From assembly GCA_018673955.1 (NCBI GenBank), contig JABHBJ010000088.1, positions 1 through 57,360 of the forward strand: a DNA stretch of 57,360 bases. Direction: 5' to 3'. The position numbers and the translations under genes were made by a program. Positions 53,784 to 57,360 of this stretch are shown piece after piece (the first letter of the stretch is position 1; every line of letters begins with the position of its first letter). The DNA comes from Chloroflexota bacterium (lineage in GTDB: Bacteria; Chloroflexota; Dehalococcoidia; Lucifugimonadales; Lucifugimonadaceae). Under the pieces are notes generated by a model. It worked only from the letters and a program-made list of their open reading frames with translations, was not told where the DNA came from and made no database searches.

Positions 53784-54722
53784 ATGTCTACATCAACAAA
53801 TGGCGCAGCAGGCGCACAGCGTTGGAAAGAAATGTCAAAGCCGGAAGTCGGCGACTGGCGAGTAAAGGGCGGACTAGCCCAGATGCTCAAGGGCGGCGTC
53901 ATCATGGACGTCGTGACCCCAGATCAAGCGAAAATTGCTGAAGACGCCGGTGCTGTGTCAGTAATGGCGCTTGAACGCGTTCCATCAGACATACGCCGTG
54001 ATGGTGGAGTCGCACGAATGTCCGACTCCGATCTAATCTCAGGCATCATCGACGCCGTATCCATTCCAGTGATGGCAAAAGCTCGAATCGGCCACTTTGT
54101 CGAAGCCCAGATTCTCGAAGCACTCGGCGTCGACTACTGTGACGAATCTGAAGTTTTAACCCCAGCAGACAACGAGTACCACATCGATAAATGGCAGTAC
54201 AAAATGCCTTACGTTTGTGGCGCACGAAACATCGGTGAGGCACTTCGCCGAATTGGTGAAGGTGCAGCGATGATCCGCACGAAGGGTGAAGCAGGAACAG
54301 GCGACATCGTTCACGCTGTAACGCACGCTCGTCAGATCCAGGCTGACATCCGCACGATCGAGCACGCACCAACAGAAGAACTAATGACACTCGCACGCGA
54401 CTACGGCGCTCCTTACGAGCTAGTAGTTGAAGTTGCTCGCACCGGAAAACTTCCTGTTGTGAACTTCGCCGCTGGTGGAATCGCCACTCCTGCCGACGCT
54501 GCTCTGCTTATGCAGATTGGTGTTGAAGGTGTGTTCGTCGGTTCAGGAATCTTCAAGAGTTCTAACCCAGCCAAGATGGCGGATGCCATTGTTCGGGCAA
54601 CGACTCACTTCAATGATCCTGACATGCTTGCCGAAATCTCTCGTGGACTAGGTGACGCTATGCCCGGTATAGAAGCGAACAAAATCCCTGAAGACGAGCA
54701 GCTTCAGACTCGTGGCTGGTAG
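53784..54722 (+). CDS. pdxS: Pyridoxal 5'-phosphate synthase, PdxS subunit
   Basis: Makes pyridoxal phosphate from ribose-5-phosphate, glyceraldehyde-3-phosphate and ammonia from PdxT. The 312-residue barrel protein shows [79 protein letters not shown], and the PLP-forming lysine in [24 protein letters not shown] site precedes the ATG. It is followed by pdxT 59 bases downstream. Confidence 0.98.
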   Translation: MSTSTNGAAGAQRWKEMSKPEVGDWRVKGGLAQMLKGGVIMDVVTPDQAKIAEDAGAVSVMALERVPSDIRRDGGVARMSDSDLISGIIDAVSIPVMAKARIGHFVEAQILEALGVDYCDESEVLTPADNEYHIDKWQYKMPYVCGARNIGEALRRIGEGAAMIRTKGEAGTGDIVHAVTHARQIQADIRTIEHAPTEELMTLARDYGAPYELVVEVARTGKLPVVNFAAGGIATPADAALLMQIGVEGVFVGSGIFKSSNPAKMADAIVRATTHFNDPDMLAEISRGLGDAMPGIEANKIPEDEQLQTRGW

Positions 54723-54752
54723 GCGTTCAAATTACTAACGTAAACGAAAATT

Positions 54753-54788
54753 CAAGCACGCTGATACGACCTCGTATCGGCGTGCTTG
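54753..54788 (+). other. Hairpin enclosing the pdxT start
   Basis: CAAGCACGCTGATACGA (54753-54769) is the complement of TCGTATCGGCGTGCTTG (54772-54788) with one wobble pair and a two-base loop. The GTG start of pdxT (54782-54784) lies inside the right arm. No T run follows, so it is more likely to control translation or RNA stability than to terminate. Confidence 0.75.
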
Positions 54789-55423
54789 CGCTTCAAGGTG
54801 ACTTCGCCGAGCACATCCATATGCTCGATATGATCGGGATCGACTCCATCGAAGTTCGTAAGGTTCAACAGCTTTCTGAAATCGACGGTCTCATCATTCC
54901 GGGGGGAGAAAGCACGACCATCGTCAAACTGCTTAACATGTTCGATTTTGTAGACGACCTAAAGTTGCACGTTGAATCGGGAATGGCACTTTGGGGAACG
55001 TGCGCCGGGATGATCGTGATCGCCCGTGAGCTTGCCGACCCCTACCCGACTCCGATTAATCTGATCGACATTGGAGTTTCACGAAATTACTTCGGCCGAC
55101 AGGTCGATAGCTTCGAAGCTGAACTAAACATAAAGGGCATCGAAGGCGATCCCATGCGAGCCGTGTTCATCCGTGCGCCCATCGTACAGAGCACCGGCGA
55201 CAATATCGAAACTCTGGCGACCGTTCCGGCAACCGACGATCACCCAGAGCAGGCCGTGGCCGTAAAATCTGGGCGAGTATTGGCAACTTCGTTTCACCCG
55301 GAACTAACGCGAGACACCCGACTTCATTCTCTTTTCGTACAACTGGCAGAGGACGCTCGTATAGACGAAAATAGAACTAACGCTAAACGACGTTTGACTG
55401 AGGAACCCGCAAGCAAAGTATGA
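54782..55423 (+). CDS. pdxT: Pyridoxal 5'-phosphate synthase glutaminase subunit PdxT
   Basis: Supplies ammonia to PdxS by glutamine hydrolysis. GTG 54782 gives MLALQGDFAEHI, whereas family proteins begin one strand earlier (IGVLALQGD), and the frame is open upstream (STLIRPRIGVLALQG). The only other candidate near is a CTG at 54761. The amidotransferase motifs GGESTT, WGTCAGM with the Cys nucleophile, and TSFHPELTRD with His-Glu are intact. A 25-residue C-terminal extension follows the usual end. Its stop overlaps the start of the next gene (ATGA). Confidence 0.93.
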   Translation: MLALQGDFAEHIHMLDMIGIDSIEVRKVQQLSEIDGLIIPGGESTTIVKLLNMFDFVDDLKLHVESGMALWGTCAGMIVIARELADPYPTPINLIDIGVSRNYFGRQVDSFEAELNIKGIEGDPMRAVFIRAPIVQSTGDNIETLATVPATDDHPEQAVAVKSGRVLATSFHPELTRDTRLHSLFVQLAEDARIDENRTNAKRRLTEEPASKV

Positions 55424-56358
55424 TCCGCCATCTTCACCCAACAGATTCACCCGGACTGCTCCAGTTCGGTCAGTCTTCGGGCCGGGGTGAAATATGCACT
55501 TTAATAGGTGCACTTCATGGCGGACCAAGCGGTTTCCCGACGGTTAAATACGCAAGCATCGCTCTATCGCCACGAGCATGGCAGAGCTGCTGGGTCAAAG
55601 CACACCGCGGTCGAATCGATGGCGTGCTCCGAGCAGGTCCTCGGTCTGGACCACAGGCGTGGGAAGTTGCCGAGCTTTATCTACGCAATACCAAGAGTGA
55701 ACTAGCACTAGATCTTCTAGAGCAAATCTCGGTCCCCGCCGGCGGTGCAGGCGCACATCGAATATTCATTCGTATACCAACCAACAGCGATCTGTTCGTT
55801 CACGCTCGTAGGGCAGGATACGCGCCCCTATACCGAGAAAGCGTATTCGTCGCAGAAACCGGCCGAACAGCGTTGACCAAACTCGGAATCCCCGATCACC
55901 CGATACGACTGCGACCAAGAATCGAAGCAGACGATCAAGCTCTTTTCAAAATGCACAGTGGAGTGACTCCGATCGAAGTAAGAATGAAGTCGGGGCAAAC
56001 GCTGAAAGACTGGTCATCATCGAGCGAAAGTCTGAGCCGAAAAGCTCGCGACTGGGTTCTTGATCTACCAGACGGAGAGATCGGTGCGCTGATCCGTCTA
56101 AATTCGATACGCTCTGGTCATACGTTCACGCTAAATTGGGCAACCCGTGCCGGTTCAGAACTACCCGGATTGCTCGCAACTGCGCTGGCTGAAAGTAAAG
56201 ATTCTCAAGTGTCGACAGTCGTGCCAGAATATCGGCCTGCGCTATCACATTTACTAGTCACACTCGGATTCACTGAACAGGCGCAATATGAGATTATGGT
56301 CAAACCGCTTGCTCAACAAGTTACAGAAGCACAAAAGGCGTTTGCGGCGATAAGCTAG
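55420..56358 (+). CDS. Tandem GNAT-like protein
   Basis: This 312-residue protein, coupled to pdxT by an ATGA overlap, reads as two GNAT-like halves: an N-terminal part with LRNTKSELALDLLEQI and HRIFIRIPTNSDLFVHARRAGY (the C-terminal acetyltransferase-like strand-helix), and a C-terminal part with EYRPALSHLLVTLGFTEQAQYEIMVKPL. Neither half shows a clean acetyl-CoA Q/RxxGxG loop. It is probably a conserved Chloroflexota protein without known function. It lies between pdxT and the R3H ATPase, 41 bases upstream of the latter's start. Confidence 0.55.
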   Translation: MIRHLHPTDSPGLLQFGQSSGRGEICTLIGALHGGPSGFPTVKYASIALSPRAWQSCWVKAHRGRIDGVLRAGPRSGPQAWEVAELYLRNTKSELALDLLEQISVPAGGAGAHRIFIRIPTNSDLFVHARRAGYAPLYRESVFVAETGRTALTKLGIPDHPIRLRPRIEADDQALFKMHSGVTPIEVRMKSGQTLKDWSSSSESLSRKARDWVLDLPDGEIGALIRLNSIRSGHTFTLNWATRAGSELPGLLATALAESKDSQVSTVVPEYRPALSHLLVTLGFTEQAQYEIMVKPLAQQVTEAQKAFAAIS

Positions 56359-56385
56359 CAACGTCAAAACCTACAAATCACGAAC

Positions 56386-56402
56386 AGGAGAAGTTCGAAC
56401 TG
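56386..56402 (+). promoter_or_regulatory. Shine-Dalgarno sequence and CTG start of the R3H ATPase
   Basis: AGGAG at 56386-56390 is nine bases before CTG at 56400-56402. No ATG, GTG or TTG occurs in this frame between the TGA at 56289-56291 and codon 74 (GTG), while conserved sequence already begins at codon 6-7. This spacing decides for CTG as the start. Confidence 0.6.
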
Positions 56403-57360
56403 GTAGATCCCACCGCACATGTCGTCGACGACCTTCAAGCATTCATCGATATATTCCCTTACGAAATCGCCACTGCACTTGAGGCGCATGAAAATATAGG
56501 AGACCTCGTTGAGGTCGTCCTCGATCTTGGAAGAACTCCCGAAGCTCGGTTCTCGGTCGATCAAATATCGCTCAGTGACATCGAAGTTTCACGCGGTCAG
56601 ATAGCCCACGTGGTCGAGCACGTCGGTCACTTTGGCGATGACAACCGAGCCGGTATCGAACGTACTCTCCACCGAATATCGGTGATGCGTAACCGGGCAG
56701 GTGAACCAGTTGGACTCACATGTCGTGTCGGCCGAGCCGTTTTCGGATCAGTTCGACTCATCGACGATCTCATACGCTCTGGTAAGAGCGTTCTCATTCT
56801 GGGTCGACCCGGAGTCGGCAAAACTACGATTCTCCGTGAAACCGCCCGCGTCCTCGCCGACGAAGACCACAAGCGTGTCGTAGTAGTCGATACCTCAAAC
56901 GAAATCGCTGGCGATGGTGATGTTCCTCACCCAGCAATCGGTCATGCGCGCCGTATGCAAGTAGCGAACACTAGCTTGCAGCACAAAGTGATGATCGAAG
57001 GCGTTGAGAACCACATGCCAGAAGTCATCGTGATCGACGAAATGAGCACCGAACTCGAAGCTCTCGCGGCACGCACGATCGCCGAACGTGGCGTGCAGCT
57101 CGTCGCTACTGCCCACGGAAACACTTTAAGCAACGTGATGTCGAATCCGACTCTAGCCGACCTCGTTGGTGGGCAGCAGACTGTGACCCTCGGTGATATC
57201 GAAGCTCGGCGACGTAAAACGCAGAAGACGGTTCTCGAACGTAAGCACGAGCCTACTTTCGACATCGTTGTAGAAATTCGTGAACGAAACGCTGTAGCGA
57301 TTCATCCTGAAGTCAGTACCGCAGTCGATCGCATGCTGAGGGGAATTTCGATTCCGCAGG
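56400..57360 (+). CDS. R3H/AAA ATPase, SpoIIIAA (Ycf45)-like, partial
   Basis: The gene begins with CTG at 56400, preceded by AGGAG, and runs off the window end (320 codons seen). The N-terminal VDDLQAFIDIFP and GDLVEVVLDLG segments, then DDNRAGIERTLHRIS, GLTCRVGRAVFGS and the P-loop GRPGVGKTTILRE are typical. VVVDTSNEIAGDGD and EVIVIDEM (Walker B) follow, then VGGQQTVTLGD and RRRKTQKTVLERK. In other bacteria this protein (single-stranded nucleic acid-binding, R3H) has an R3H domain at the C-terminus, which is outside here. Its cellular function is poorly defined. Confidence 0.9.
   Translation, partial: MVDPTAHVVDDLQAFIDIFPYEIATALEAHENIGDLVEVVLDLGRTPEARFSVDQISLSDIEVSRGQIAHVVEHVGHFGDDNRAGIERTLHRISVMRNRAGEPVGLTCRVGRAVFGSVRLIDDLIRSGKSVLILGRPGVGKTTILRETARVLADEDHKRVVVVDTSNEIAGDGDVPHPAIGHARRMQVANTSLQHKVMIEGVENHMPEVIVIDEMSTELEALAARTIAERGVQLVATAHGNTLSNVMSNPTLADLVGGQQTVTLGDIEARRRKTQKTVLERKHEPTFDIVVEIRERNAVAIHPEVSTAVDRMLRGISIPQ

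Noticed and set aside
1-57360. CRISPR arrays, insertion sequences, prophage genes, tRNA and rRNA genes
   Set aside because: No repeated spacers, transposase or integrase reading frames or structural-RNA motifs were found in either strand.

Overview
The window reads as a free-living marine bacterium of the Chloroflexota, most like the SAR202 / Dehalococcoidia group. This is inferred from content, not from a marker-gene search. The supporting signals are the HtpX-PspAB pair, the SCO1664/DUF3090 pair, an R3H/SpoIIIAA-like ATPase, several enolase-superfamily dehydratases next to CocE-type hydrolases and a penicillin acylase, frequent TTG/GTG starts and roughly half G+C. No tRNA, rRNA, CRISPR array or intact insertion sequence was recognised.

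Layout. (a) 1-5.75 kb: a glutamine-amidotransferase-like fragment, PspAB-HtpX, an inositol monophosphatase-family protein, an AlkZ/YcaQ-type protein and the SCO1664-DUF3090 pair. (b) 5.9-7.9 kb: a T-box leader (ATC, Ile) controlling citramalate synthase. (c) 7.9-15 kb: JAMM protease, pentenoate hydratase, an enolase-superfamily enzyme, penicillin acylase and a heavily broken enolase-superfamily pseudogene. (d) 15-25.2 kb, minus strand: ilvB-ilvN-ilvC-leuA-leuC-(DUF4328)-leuD-leuB behind a second T-box whose specifier reads CTC (Leu). (e) 25.3-36.9 kb: a GNAT protein and a long minus-strand array rpsF-ssb-rpsR-foldase-hom-thrC-FemAB-like-MshA-like glycosyltransferase, then glyA, a PIG-L deacetylase and a CapC-type phosphoesterase. 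(f) 36.9-49.4 kb: a PAP2-fold membrane protein without its catalytic residues, ilvE, enolase-superfamily, hydroxyacid dehydrogenase, CocE, RraA and PanE genes, with comEA and CocE remnants. (g) 49.6-57.4 kb: rph, eno, gap, remnants of an ATPase gene, pdxS-pdxT, a GNAT-like protein and an R3H/AAA ATPase running off the end.

How the parts fit. Branched-chain amino-acid synthesis is nearly complete here: cimA for the isoleucine precursor, ilvBNC, leuABCD and ilvE. Two tRNA-sensing leaders appear to split the control between isoleucine and leucine. Threonine, serine/glycine and pyridoxal-phosphate synthesis are also present.

The most suggestive higher-order signal is a scattered set resembling mycothiol biosynthesis: an MshA-like glycosyltransferase, a PIG-L (MshB-type) deacetylase, a tandem-GNAT MshD-like protein, an inositol monophosphatase, and the SCO1664/DUF3090 pair that neighbours mshC in actinobacteria. 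No MshC-like ligase is in the window, so this remains a hypothesis. Other unusual items are ribosomal protein S18 with a long acidic tail, a PAP2 protein lacking its catalytic residues, a probable CTG start on the R3H ATPase, a hairpin enclosing the pdxT start, and several decaying genes.
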